Assembly: GCA_910579275.1 (NCBI GenBank)
Contig: CAJTTO010000003.1
Location: 1-64,000, forward strand
Source: an uncultured Lachnospiraceae bacterium
GTDB taxonomy: Bacteria > Bacillota > Clostridia > Lachnospirales > Lachnospiraceae
Length of the DNA: 64,000 nucleotides
Reading direction: 5' to 3'
Shown in pieces: positions 16,119 to 24,253 of the stretch. The notes under the pieces were generated by a model. That model saw only the letters and a program-made list of their open reading frames with translations, ran no database searches and was not told where the DNA came from. The position numbers were made by a program, and so were the translations under genes. Position 1 is the first letter of the stretch. Each line of letters begins with the position of its first letter.

Positions 16119-17390
16119 TTAAAATTCAAATTTATTATAGATGTCAAAACAGTCAAATGTCGCAAAATAATCCTTTGGTGTCTCCGCACGTCTGATCAGC
16201 TGTACACTTCCATCCTGCCTTAACAACAGTTCTGCCGATTTGAGCTTTCCGTTGTAGTTATATCCCATGGCAAATCCATGTGCCCCTGTATCGTGGATGA
16301 CAAGATAGTCCCCCATGTCAATTTTGGGCAGCATTCTGTCCACTGCAAACTTATCATTGTTCTCACACAGCGAACCTGTAATATCATATTTGCAGTCACA
16401 TGGCAGATTCTCCTTGCCCAGTACCGTAATGTGATGGTATGCCCCATACATGGCAGGCCGCATAAGATTTACCGCACACGCATCCACGCCAATATATTCC
16501 TTATGCGTATGCTTTTCATGAATTGCTTTTACTACAAGATGTCCATATGGAGCCATCATAAAGCGCCCAAGCTCCGTGTATATCGCCACATCTCCCATTC
16601 CTGCCGGAACAAGCACTTCCTCATAGACCTTTCGCACACCCTCACCAATCGCCTTTATGTCGTTTGGCTCTTGGTCGGGTCTGTATGGAACGCCGATGCC
16701 GCCGGACAGATTGATAAATTGAATATCCGCACCTGTGTCATTTTTCAATTTTACGGCTAATTCAAACAAAGTCTTTGCGAGCGTCGGGTAATATGCATTC
16801 GTAACGGTGTTGCTTGCCAGAAACGCATGAATGCCAAAATTCTTTACTCCCTTTTCCTTCAGAATCCGAAACCCTTCAAACAGCTGCTCAGTAGTAAATC
16901 CATACTTCGCATCTCCCGGATTATCCATGATGTCCGTCGTAATCTTAAACAACCCGCCTGGGTTATAGCGGCAGGAAATGGTCTCCGGCAGTTTCCCGAT
17001 TGTCTTTTCCAGAAAGTCAATATGCGTGATATCATCCAGATTGATTGTTGCACCTATCTTTGCTGCATATTCAAATTCTTCCGCCGGTGTGTCATTAGAG
17101 GAAAACATGATATCCGATCCCTTTACCCCCATCGCATTGCTCAGCATCAGTTCCGTCATGGAAGAACAGTCACAGCCACAGCCGTACTCACGGAGAATAT
17201 CAATCAAAAACGGATTTGGGGTTGCTTTTACCGCAAAATACTCCTTAAAACCTTTATTCCAGGAAAAAGCTTCCTTCAGTGCCTGTGCATTCGCCCGAAT
17301 GCCCTTTTCATCATAAATATGAAATGGTGTCGGATATGTTCTGGCAATTTCCTCAATCTGTTCTTTTGTTACAAATGCCTCTTTTTTCAT
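16119..17390 (-). CDS. lysA: Diaminopimelate decarboxylase-like PLP enzyme
   Basis: A 423-residue fold-III PLP decarboxylase. The PLP lysine lies in YFAVKATPNP (near residue 50), glycine-rich phosphate contacts in NLSGGIGVPY, the second active-site segment in GSLCENNDKF, where the conserved Cys-Glu is found, and GAHGFAMGYNYNG near the C-terminus. LysA converts meso-diaminopimelate to lysine. Its start overlaps the stop of a TrmB-type regulator by 4 bases (ATGA), so the two are translationally coupled. Related biosynthetic decarboxylases share this fold, so the exact substrate rests on overall similarity. Confidence 0.85.
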   Translation of the reverse strand: MKKEAFVTKEQIEEIARTYPTPFHIYDEKGIRANAQALKEAFSWNKGFKEYFAVKATPNPFLIDILREYGCGCDCSSMTELMLSNAMGVKGSDIMFSSNDTPAEEFEYAAKIGATINLDDITHIDFLEKTIGKLPETISCRYNPGGLFKITTDIMDNPGDAKYGFTTEQLFEGFRILKEKGVKNFGIHAFLASNTVTNAYYPTLAKTLFELAVKLKNDTGADIQFINLSGGIGVPYRPDQEPNDIKAIGEGVRKVYEEVLVPAGMGDVAIYTELGRFMMAPYGHLVVKAIHEKHTHKEYIGVDACAVNLMRPAMYGAYHHITVLGKENLPCDCKYDITGSLCENNDKFAVDRMLPKIDMGDYLVIHDTGAHGFAMGYNYNGKLKSAELLLRQDGSVQLIRRAETPKDYFATFDCFDIYNKFEF

Positions 17391-18118
17391 TTTTCGTATT
17401 CGTGCTCCTTTTTTAATTCAATCAGCTTTATTTCGTTGCGAAGTGATTCCTTAAATACATTCACAAAATTCTTCTGACCGCAGTACAAACAACTGTCTGT
17501 CACGTCGCCTGTCAGCTCGCCGGTAAGTACATAACCGGAATCCACTATCAGCCGCAGCTGCCTGTCATTTTTATCGGTCAGGTATATGATGCATCCCTTT
17601 ATTTCTTTTTCAGGAAGCTCACTGATAAGAAGTACCACCTTTTTCCCCTCCGATACCAGTTTCTCCAGATTCGTCCGAAACCGCTCAAGATATTCGGCAG
17701 GCATGGATAAATATACCCTGTATTCCACATGTTCAAGCATGTTGTATATCTTATCCATAATGTGGCGGTGGCTGCTGATTGTGATGTAGCCTTCCGAGTT
17801 ATCCCCTATCTGCGGAGCCTGCGACACAATTTCCTGTTTCAGTCTGGTTAACTGCCGAATCCTGTTCTCACAAAAATCGGCTGCCAAAACCGCCGTATAC
17901 TTGTTGGTCTCCCCCTCCAATAAGTATGCTGCGCCTTCCTCCACCAGACCAGCAAGCGCGCCATACACGTTAGAACGCGATATTCCGGTAAGTTTTGACA
18001 CTTCATAGCCTGACAGTTCCCTGTTTCGCAGCAGGCAAAGATATATGGACGCCTCCTGTCTTGTCAACCCAAACTGTACCAGCTTTTCCGTCAAAGCACC
18101 CAATGCAGCATTATCCAT
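17387..18118 (-). CDS. TrmB family transcriptional regulator
   Basis: 243 residues. An N-terminal winged helix of the TrmB type (LTRQEASIYLCLLRN, then SGYEVSKLTGISRSNVYGAL) is followed by a short coiled coil and a PLD-like C-terminal domain in which YITISSHRHIMDKI begins the sensor part. TrmB regulators usually bind sugars or related metabolites; here it is coupled to lysA, so control by lysine or diaminopimelate is a reasonable guess but not shown. A cysteine pair CLYC occurs near residue 215. Promoter at 18178-18206. Confidence 0.82.
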   Translation of the reverse strand: MDNAALGALTEKLVQFGLTRQEASIYLCLLRNRELSGYEVSKLTGISRSNVYGALAGLVEEGAAYLLEGETNKYTAVLAADFCENRIRQLTRLKQEIVSQAPQIGDNSEGYITISSHRHIMDKIYNMLEHVEYRVYLSMPAEYLERFRTNLEKLVSEGKKVVLLISELPEKEIKGCIIYLTDKNDRQLRLIVDSGYVLTGELTGDVTDSCLYCGQKNFVNVFKESLRNEIKLIELKKEHEYEK

Positions 18119-18177
18119 TTTTTCACCACCAGTTGCTCTATTTTTTCATACATTTATTAGTAGTACTCTTCGGAAAC

Positions 18178-18206
18178 ACTATACTATGGATTATAGAAAA
18201 TGTCAA
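18178..18206 (-). promoter_or_regulatory. Promoter of trmB-lysA
   Basis: TTGACA (18206-18201), a 17-base spacer and TATAGT (18183-18178) on the minus strand, ending 59 bases before the trmB start. Confidence 0.75.
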
Positions 18207-18214
18207 CCCTAAAT

Positions 18215-20341
18215 TCACTGCACGATTTCCTTTTTTTCCGGAGCTTTTTTTGTCGGGACAGAATCAACCCTCCATCCCTGACCATCTATATATCTGGCTG
18301 TCACATAAACAACCTCTTTTGATTCTTTGTCCGCTTCGTCCGCAAAGTAATCATATACCCACGTCACAGAATCACCTTCAACACCGTCATACACGGAACC
18401 GCCGCCTATCTTGTCCGTATGGGTACGCCACTCCTTCTGAAGCGTATCAGAATATTCAAGTCCTGTAGAAAGCGCACACATTCCGGCATAATCATGTGCG
18501 TTATAAAAACCTGTGTACTCCAGCATACACTGATGGACATTATCCGCAGTGTTCAGAACAAAGGACTGGTAAAAGCTGTCATCCTGTTTCAGAAGTTCAG
18601 GCAGCGTAGACTGCTTTTCCGGAAATATCTGCCATTCCCCGTCACCTGTTTTATAACGTATCCTGTCAAGGTGCAGACTTTCAATCTCCATGACGCCATA
18701 AGTATTATTTTCCAATGGTAAGACATACTCTGAAACACGCCATTTATTGGAAAAATCTGCGTCTTCCAAATCATACTTTGAAACAAGGCCATCAAACAAT
18801 GTATCGTTTTCCAGAAGCGTCTCATCATACGAATACAGTTTATCCTCCGAAAAGTCATAGATGTAGCTGACCTCCTGCGTATACGGATAAGGTAAAATTG
18901 CAGCGCGCATACCACCGCTTTCATCCTGAAAAATATTTATTTTCATCGTCCCGCCCGTCTGTACCCGCTGACAGCTAAGCGCCTGCAGATCGAGACTTTC
19001 TGTAATGCAGCGGCTCTGTAAATCATATCGAAACAGTCCGCTTGAAATGTGGAAAACAATCGTCTCCTCATCCGCATAATCCAGTATGCAAAGTTCATGG
19101 TCGCACATGGTGTTTTTCGCCCACTGCGCTTCCCTGTGTGCAATCCCTTTGTCTTTTCCTTCTTTTTGTGACACTTGTGTCATATTTATGTCGTCCGTCT
19201 GCTCCACGTTCGTTTCACCAGTCTCATGTGCCGCGTTTTCATGTTCTGACACAGTCGCGTATCCGCTTCTCGTTTCTGTTAGACTGCCTGTTTTAGATAC
19301 ATCATTGGTATCAGCAGCATCTGTAGCACATGCTGCCATTGTAATCATAATTATTATCATTCCTACTGGCATTTTCCAGCGCACTGGTTCTTGGTATCCT
19401 AAAATATTCTTGATTCGTTTCATAATATTCTCCTCTCCAAATGCCAGCGGAAAAGACGGCAGCCGCCTTTTATTGGAAGCAAATGCAAGCAGCAGTCTGC
19501 TGTATTCTTTCCGCATTTCCATGCTTAACTTCGATATCACCTTCTCATCACAGCTTATTTCCATGTCGGCACTCATCAGGCAGAATGCAAGCCATACCAG
19601 AGGGTTGAACCAATGGACAATCACCAGCATGAAAGCAGCACGCTTTACAAGATAATCCTTCCTCTTAATATGATAACGCTCATGCATAAGTACAAACTGC
19701 CGTTCCTTTTCAGCCAGCCTGAACGGCATATAAATCCTTGGTAAAAATATGCCATTCACAAAAGGAGAGCGTATATCATCACATTCGTATACATTCTCAT
19801 AAAGGCGTATGCCATATCTGGTTTTTTTTCTGATTGCAATTTGTGCTGCCGCCGAATATGACACAAGTGTCACAATTCCGGCAAGCCAAAACAGTGCCAA
19901 TATCCTTACTATGCTGATTGGATGTGCTGCACCTGTATATAGGTCATCCTCTTTGTATGCAGGTTGTGCACTGGCTGCCATATCATGCCCCAAAAACAGC
20001 TCTGCCGGAGCATACATATCGTCTTCAATACCATCGCTGCTCCCCCCATTTTCCCTGTCTCCATTTCCGGTCAGAAATGCATCTGTTTCCGGTCCGCTCC
20101 GGTCCGTTCCGGTCTCATCAGATTCGAAAATATGCATGTTAAAAACACTGATACCCGCGTCAACAGATACTGGAATCATCAGACGGAATGCCACAACAAG
20201 CCAAAGCACATAGGATAAATTACATGGAAACTTTTTCAGCAGACACCTTACCGGCAATATCATCAAAATAACAATACCTGCCGTCAGGCTCATGTTAAAT
20301 ATCTTCAAAAATAACATCGTGAATACGGTCAACGCTACCAC
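18215..20341 (-). CDS. BlaR1/MecR1-type M56 membrane metallopeptidase sensor
   Basis: 708 residues. Membrane helices lie at about 5-25, 30-50 and 145-165, the cytoplasmic zinc-protease loop has the M56 motif HERYH (near residue 224) and later EISCDEKVI (near 263), and a fourth membrane helix (about 325-342) precedes a large extracytoplasmic C-terminal region of about 360 residues. That region shows no SxxK penicillin-binding motif that I can find, so it may sense something other than beta-lactams. In the classic system the sensor cleaves the BlaI repressor, which is the gene just upstream (20360). No beta-lactamase gene is nearby. Confidence 0.82.
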   Translation of the reverse strand: MVALTVFTMLFLKIFNMSLTAGIVILMILPVRCLLKKFPCNLSYVLWLVVAFRLMIPVSVDAGISVFNMHIFESDETGTDRSGPETDAFLTGNGDRENGGSSDGIEDDMYAPAELFLGHDMAASAQPAYKEDDLYTGAAHPISIVRILALFWLAGIVTLVSYSAAAQIAIRKKTRYGIRLYENVYECDDIRSPFVNGIFLPRIYMPFRLAEKERQFVLMHERYHIKRKDYLVKRAAFMLVIVHWFNPLVWLAFCLMSADMEISCDEKVISKLSMEMRKEYSRLLLAFASNKRRLPSFPLAFGEENIMKRIKNILGYQEPVRWKMPVGMIIIMITMAACATDAADTNDVSKTGSLTETRSGYATVSEHENAAHETGETNVEQTDDINMTQVSQKEGKDKGIAHREAQWAKNTMCDHELCILDYADEETIVFHISSGLFRYDLQSRCITESLDLQALSCQRVQTGGTMKINIFQDESGGMRAAILPYPYTQEVSYIYDFSEDKLYSYDETLLENDTLFDGLVSKYDLEDADFSNKWRVSEYVLPLENNTYGVMEIESLHLDRIRYKTGDGEWQIFPEKQSTLPELLKQDDSFYQSFVLNTADNVHQCMLEYTGFYNAHDYAGMCALSTGLEYSDTLQKEWRTHTDKIGGGSVYDGVEGDSVTWVYDYFADEADKESKEVVYVTARYIDGQGWRVDSVPTKKAPEKKEIVQ

Positions 20342-20359
20342 CTCCTGAACGGTTACTTC

Positions 20360-20728
20360 CTATTCTTCTTTACCAACATGCGCATCTACCATCTTCTTAA
20401 TTTTCTCGGCATCGGATTCTGATATGGTTCGTCCGCCAAGAAAAGCAGTCAAAAATGCAGGAAGGGAACCGTCAAAAGTTCGCTCCACAAAATAAGCGCT
20501 CTCTTCGGACTGTACCTTTTCTTTTGGTATCCGTACATTGACCGTTGCCTGTGTGTTATCTATATATCCCTTTGCACACATTTTCTTGATTTGCGTATAT
20601 GTTGTTGACTTTTTCCATCCTAGCTTTTCGGCGCACAGTCTGACCAGTTCGCCGGAATTTACCGGCGCGTACTCCCACACAATCGACATAAACCGATAAT
20701 CGCTGTCACACAGCTTCAAGTTCTCCAT
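20360..20728 (-). CDS. BlaI/MecI/CopY family repressor
   Basis: 122 residues with the penicillinase-repressor winged helix: LCDSDYRFMSIVWEYAPVN, then the recognition helix in KKSTTYTQIKKMCAKGYI, and a C-terminal dimerisation helix ending GRTISESDAEKIKKMVD. It represses its own operon until cleaved by the BlaR1-type partner encoded 18 bases downstream. The ATG at 20728 fits the family N-terminus; an upstream TTG at 20746 is in frame. Operators of the expected dyad form overlap the promoter. Confidence 0.85.
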   Translation of the reverse strand: MENLKLCDSDYRFMSIVWEYAPVNSGELVRLCAEKLGWKKSTTYTQIKKMCAKGYIDNTQATVNVRIPKEKVQSEESAYFVERTFDGSLPAFLTAFLGGRTISESDAEKIKKMVDAHVGKEE

Positions 20729-20770
20729 TCCTTTCACCCTTTCCAACTCTTCTTTCCCATTTCAGCAAAG

Positions 20771-20829
20771 CAGGTCTATGAGTATAGACCCATTAAGGTA
20801 AGTCTATACTCATAGACCTGTTTTGTCAA
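20771..20829 (-). promoter_or_regulatory. blaI-blaR1 promoter with paired operators
   Basis: TTGACA (20829-20824), a 17-base spacer and TAGACT (20806-20801) on the minus strand. Two 19-bp arms (20771-20789 and 20802-20820) are perfect inverted repeats of each other, and each arm is itself a dyad GTCTAT-N4-ATAGAC. One operator covers the -10 region, the other the start of the transcript: a textbook two-operator repression layout. Confidence 0.8.
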
Positions 20830-20858
20830 TCCCTTTTTTATTACCCACAGTATGCAAT

Positions 20859-20888
20859 GTTACAATTCCGCCTTTGGCTTCCTGTTGT
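20859..20888. repeat. Degenerate 30-bp family B end hairpin
   Basis: GTTACAATTCCGCC followed by TTTGGCTTCCTGTTGT, matching the 30-bp terminal hairpin of the family B elements with several changes. I see no flanking duplication, so it is probably an old copy. Confidence 0.5.
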
Positions 20889-20916
20889 ATCCCCCATACA
20901 AAACCTACTGAGTATC

Positions 20917-21543
20917 TCAGTCACTATCCTCCTGCACATTCACCCCACCACACACATAAACCATAAGCAACGCCGTAATTATCAGTGAAAGTCCTGCATA
21001 TATTCTGTACTTTATTCTTTCCGGATAAATCTCACGAATTACATATTTGTCACAAATCTTTTGTTCCGCTTCGTCCGCACTTCCAAACGTGACCGACTTT
21101 TCCCAAAAGGCATAATTCTGGTCGCATTTTACTTTCTCTGCCTTTCCGAAAAAGAATGCACCACTGCCCACCCCGCGTTCATATGATCCGAGTGTATCCC
21201 GAAGTGTCTCGTCGCCAATTAAAACCTCAATATATTTCCCATCCGCTGCCGGAATGGTATACACATCATAAAAAGTAATTCCATATGCCCTTGACGCACT
21301 TACACCGTAAAATACAGCGCCTCCTATCGTCTCTATATCCTTGCCTGCGTATTGTGTAATCTCGCCCTTTACGTATTTCCCCAACCGCAAGTCTGCTGTA
21401 TCAAGCCTTGATATGTTGAATGCTGTACGTAGTTTTATCCAGGAAAACAGTCCACCCAGCAAACAAATCATTCCAAATCCCAAAACAACAAGCGCCGCAA
21501 CATGCCCTCTTGATAATAAAACTACTTTCTTTTTCTTTTGCAT
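20917..21543 (-). CDS. Hypothetical protein with two membrane helices
   Basis: 208 residues, not recognised. A basic N-terminus (MQKKKKVVLL) is followed by a membrane helix at about 13-36, an extracytoplasmic domain of about 145 residues (contains two Cys, in KVKCDQNYAFW and QKICDKY, which could pair), and a second membrane helix at about 180-200 before a short acidic tail. It starts 2 bases after the HAD hydrolase stop, so the two are cotranscribed. The topology resembles DUF6709-like or other small envelope proteins, but I cannot assign one. Confidence 0.6.
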   Translation of the reverse strand: MQKKKKVVLLSRGHVAALVVLGFGMICLLGGLFSWIKLRTAFNISRLDTADLRLGKYVKGEITQYAGKDIETIGGAVFYGVSASRAYGITFYDVYTIPAADGKYIEVLIGDETLRDTLGSYERGVGSGAFFFGKAEKVKCDQNYAFWEKSVTFGSADEAEQKICDKYVIREIYPERIKYRIYAGLSLIITALLMVYVCGGVNVQEDSD

Positions 21544-21545
21544 TC

Positions 21546-22184
21546 CTAAACTCCCCCATCTTCATCCCGCCCGTCCTGTACATGAATCCCTTTTTTCTTC
21601 ATGGATTTCCGAAGTTCCTCTACATCTCCATAATATACACATCCATCCATGCCCAGATTGCCGGCCGCCTCCACGTTTGCAGGCATATCGTCAATGAAAA
21701 AACACGCTTCCGGCTTCAGGGAAAATGTTTTGAAAAAGTCGGCATACGCTGCCGGTTCTGGTTTTAACAGTCCGTGCTCACAGGATATCCATATGCCTTT
21801 CATATATGCAATGGATTTTATACTCCTGCCGAAAGTTCGAAAACGATGCGACGTGTTCGAAAAAAGATATAAGTCATAACCATTCTGGGACAACTCTGCC
21901 ACCAACGCTTCCATTGGAGGATTCGGAGGCTGAACCATCCTGTACTCCTTTATAAACCGCTCCACCGTGTCATGAAGATGTACTGGTATCCTTTTGCATA
22001 TGGATGCAACAGCTTCATTATCGGTGAGGGTTCCCCTGTCCATCTGAAGCCACTCTACCGATGCGCAAAGATGATTCTTTATCCACCTAAAATCCTCCTC
22101 ATTGTCTACATAACCGTATATGTATTCCCTTGCATTGTATGTGGTAAGGACATTTCCCATATCAAAGACAATACTTTTTACCAT
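21546..22184 (-). CDS. HAD superfamily (subfamily IA) hydrolase, YihX-like
   Basis: About 212 residues. Motif I is FDMGNVL at the N-terminus, motif II FSNTS (Ser/Thr), motif III the Lys in HGLLKPEPA, and motif IV FIDDMPANVEAA. This set matches YihX-type sugar-phosphate phosphatases, in which the second motif I Asp is replaced. A soluble enzyme; the physiological substrate is unknown. The ATG at 22184 has GGAG 6 bases upstream and aligns with the family start; an ATG at 22196 is also possible. Confidence 0.83.
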   Translation of the reverse strand: MVKSIVFDMGNVLTTYNAREYIYGYVDNEEDFRWIKNHLCASVEWLQMDRGTLTDNEAVASICKRIPVHLHDTVERFIKEYRMVQPPNPPMEALVAELSQNGYDLYLFSNTSHRFRTFGRSIKSIAYMKGIWISCEHGLLKPEPAAYADFFKTFSLKPEACFFIDDMPANVEAAGNLGMDGCVYYGDVEELRKSMKKKGIHVQDGRDEDGGV

Positions 22185-22367
22185 ATGACTCTCCATTTCT
22201 ACCTTACAAGAATCTCTGATTTTACACCAAAATACCCCCATATAAAACGGGGGTATACGCTTTTTCAATCAAAATCATTGTTCCGCTGCTGTCCATTCCG
22301 CTCTGGTAAATGCGAAATCCTGCGTGAAAAACACCTAAAACGCCTAAATCGTTGTCAAATAATAACG

Positions 22368-22385
22368 GTGTGTGAATTGTAACAA
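22368..22385 (+). repeat. Possible family A element remnant
   Basis: GGTGTGTGAATTGTAAC closely matches the right end of family A elements; upstream sequence (22335-22367) resembles the adjoining hairpin only weakly. The gap 22185-22595 otherwise holds the kduD promoter and leader. Confidence 0.4.
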
Positions 22386-22448
22386 TATTATAGCATATTA
22401 AAAATACAAAGTCTATAACTGCATCTATCGCAGGGCAAGGTTTTATGT

Positions 22449-22554
22449 TATAATATTGTTGTTCGAACACACTCCGTCATCCGCAAATAAAAATCCGTTT
22501 GCGAAACAAATTCTGCAAGGATTTTTACTTGTCCGGAACAGAGTGACAATAACA
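22449..22554 (+). promoter_or_regulatory. kduD -10 box and structured 5' leader
   Basis: TATAAT at 22449-22454 (no good -35) would start a transcript near 22461. In the leader CGCAAA and TTTGCG form a hairpin whose loop sequence TAAAAATCC is complementary to GGATTTTTA about 20 bases downstream, and CACTC/GAGTG plus CCG/CGG close the whole unit (about 22479-22554). The arrangement allows an H-type pseudoknot. It matches no riboswitch class that I recognise. Confidence 0.5.
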
Positions 22555-22595
22555 TTATGATACATAAAGATTAATACACGAAAGGAATCAATACT

Positions 22596-23363
22596 ATGCC
22601 ACAGAATCTAAGTATGTTCTCGCTCGAAGGAAAAACAGCCCTTGTGACAGGGGCAAATACAGGACTGGGACAAGGCATTTGTACCGCCTACGCTGCGGCA
22701 GGCGCAAATGTGATTGGGGTCGCAAGAAGGAGCTGTCAGGAAACTGCCGAAAAAATCGTTTCCCTTGGCGGAAACTTCACGGAAATCATCGCAGACCTCT
22801 CTGACATCAATGCAATTCCGCTCATATTACAAAAAGCGGAATCCGCATACAGCCGTGTTGACATTCTTGTGAATAATGCCGGAATCATCAAAAGATGTGA
22901 TGCAGCAGACGTCTCCATGGAAGACTGGGATTCTGTTATCAATATCAATGAAAAAATGGTATTTTTCCTCTCACAGGCATTTGCCAAAAATTGGATTGCA
23001 GACAGCAAAGGAGGTAAAATTATCAATATCGCTTCAATGCTAAGCTATCAGGGCGGAATCCGCGTGCCTTCCTACACGGCAAGCAAGAGCGCTGTCATGG
23101 GACTTACCAGAGCACTTGCCAATGAATGGGCAAAATACAACATCAATGTCAACGCGATCGCCCCCGGCTATATGGCGACAAACAATACCCAGAATCTGAG
23201 AAGTGATGAACAGCGGAGCGAGGAGATTCTTGACCGCATTCCGGCAGGCCGCTGGGGTACTCCGGAAGACATTACCGGAGCAGCAATTTTTCTCGCCTCT
23301 GACGCCGCCGCATACATCCATGGTTTCACCCTTGCCGTTGACGGCGGATGGCTGGCAAGATAA
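22596..23363 (+). CDS. kduD: 2-dehydro-3-deoxy-D-gluconate 5-dehydrogenase (short-chain dehydrogenase)
   Basis: 255 residues of the SDR family, closest in pattern to KduD: MFSLEGKTALVTGANTGLG with the TGxxxGxG nucleotide site (residues 18-25), NNAG (about 92-95), catalytic Ser of IASMLSYQGG, and YTASKSAV with the Tyr-Lys pair, ending GGWLAR. KduD interconverts 3-deoxy-D-glycero-2,5-hexodiulosonate and 2-keto-3-deoxygluconate in pectin/uronate breakdown. AAAGGA precedes the ATG. It stands alone, without kduI or other uronate genes, so the assignment is by similarity only; other gluconate or sugar dehydrogenases of this family are possible. Confidence 0.8.
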   Translation: MPQNLSMFSLEGKTALVTGANTGLGQGICTAYAAAGANVIGVARRSCQETAEKIVSLGGNFTEIIADLSDINAIPLILQKAESAYSRVDILVNNAGIIKRCDAADVSMEDWDSVININEKMVFFLSQAFAKNWIADSKGGKIINIASMLSYQGGIRVPSYTASKSAVMGLTRALANEWAKYNINVNAIAPGYMATNNTQNLRSDEQRSEEILDRIPAGRWGTPEDITGAAIFLASDAAAYIHGFTLAVDGGWLAR

Positions 23364-23380
23364 CGTATATCGTTTTATTC

Positions 23381-23422
23381 AAACATAAAAAATCGAGCTT
23401 TTACACTCGATTTTTTATGTTT
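23381..23422. terminator. Bidirectional terminator between kduD and lepB
   Basis: AAACATAAAAAATCGAG pairs with CTCGATTTTTTATGTTT around a short loop, giving T runs on either strand for the two convergent genes. Confidence 0.85.
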
Positions 23423-23935
23423 CTACTTTAAGACTTTCATCTCAGGATAATATTCAAATTCCGCTTTTCCGACAATCTCATCTATATGCACAAATTTATT
23501 CGTCCAATATCTGGAGTCCCATGAGTTACTGCGATTGTCTCCCATCATAAAATAACAGTCTTCCGGAACGGAAAAAGGTCCGAAGTCTTCATAAAATTCT
23601 TTTGTGGTGAAATCCCCGATTTCTTTTCCGTCAATATATATTTTACTGTCAATACCTTCGATTTCTTCTCCGGGAAGTCCTATCACACGCTTTAAATACA
23701 GCGTTTTCCCATCATCAGGATAATAAAATGAAACAATATCTCCTCTTTGTGGCGTATCGTACAGATATGCAAGCCGATTGATTACGATTCTGCTCCCGGC
23801 CATTACTGTTTCCTCCATGGAACCCGTCGGCACCAGCGCGCTCGCAACGACATAATTTTTTAAGCCAAATGCAACCGCGAGGGCAAGCAGAATCAGTTTT
23901 GACCATTCATAAATTCCTCTTATAATTTTTTTCAT
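23423..23935 (-). CDS. lepB: Signal peptidase I
   Basis: 170 residues. An N-terminal membrane anchor (about 12-34) is followed by the catalytic Ser39 in PTGSMEETV, the general base Lys82 in LYLKRVIGLPGE, and the late boxes GDNRSNSWDSRYW. This Gram-positive type I signal peptidase cleaves signal peptides at the outer face of the membrane. It lies 55 bases downstream of a small membrane protein gene and probably shares its transcript. Confidence 0.92.
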   Translation of the reverse strand: MKKIIRGIYEWSKLILLALAVAFGLKNYVVASALVPTGSMEETVMAGSRIVINRLAYLYDTPQRGDIVSFYYPDDGKTLYLKRVIGLPGEEIEGIDSKIYIDGKEIGDFTTKEFYEDFGPFSVPEDCYFMMGDNRSNSWDSRYWTNKFVHIDEIVGKAEFEYYPEMKVLK

Positions 23936-23990
23936 AGCATGAACCTTCCTATATCCGGCTTAAAAATTTCTTGCGACAAGGATACCATAT

Positions 23991-24197
23991 TTAGACAAAC
24001 CTGCCAAAAAACAGCCAGATAACAAGCAAAAAGAATCCAATTACCAGCAGCAGTGCAGGAATAAATACAATGAACGCAGCAATTACCAAGGCTGGGCGGT
24101 CTGCTTTCTCAAGCTCCACGCCCTCCATCTGTTCTGCAAACTCCGTCTCTGATTTTTCCACATCCAGCACACGTTTCAACTTGTTATTAAAAAACAT
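23991..24197 (-). CDS. Small hypothetical membrane protein
   Basis: 68 residues, not recognised. A charged, acidic N-terminal half (DVEKSETEFAEQMEGVELE) is followed by one long hydrophobic stretch (about residues 37-64) that may form one or two membrane helices. I chose the ATG at 24197, with GGAG 7 bases before it; the frame continues upstream to 24284, but that part crosses a repeat hairpin and the end of oppF. Confidence 0.6.
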   Translation of the reverse strand: MFFNNKLKRVLDVEKSETEFAEQMEGVELEKADRPALVIAAFIVFIPALLLVIGFFLLVIWLFFGRFV

Positions 24198-24216
24198 ATC
24201 GCATCTCCAATTTGAC

Positions 24217-24246
24217 GTAACAATTCGGTCTCCGGCTTCCTGTTTC
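24217..24246. mobile_element. Solo 30-bp family B end hairpin at the oppF stop codon
   Basis: GTAACAATTCGGTC then TCCGGCTTCCTGTTTC, a 30-bp copy of the family B terminal hairpin. It is flanked by AATTTGAC (24209-24216) and AATTCGAC (24247-24254), an 8-bp direct repeat with one mismatch whose last base is the final G of the oppF stop codon TAG. Confidence 0.65.
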
Positions 24247-24253
24247 AATTCGA

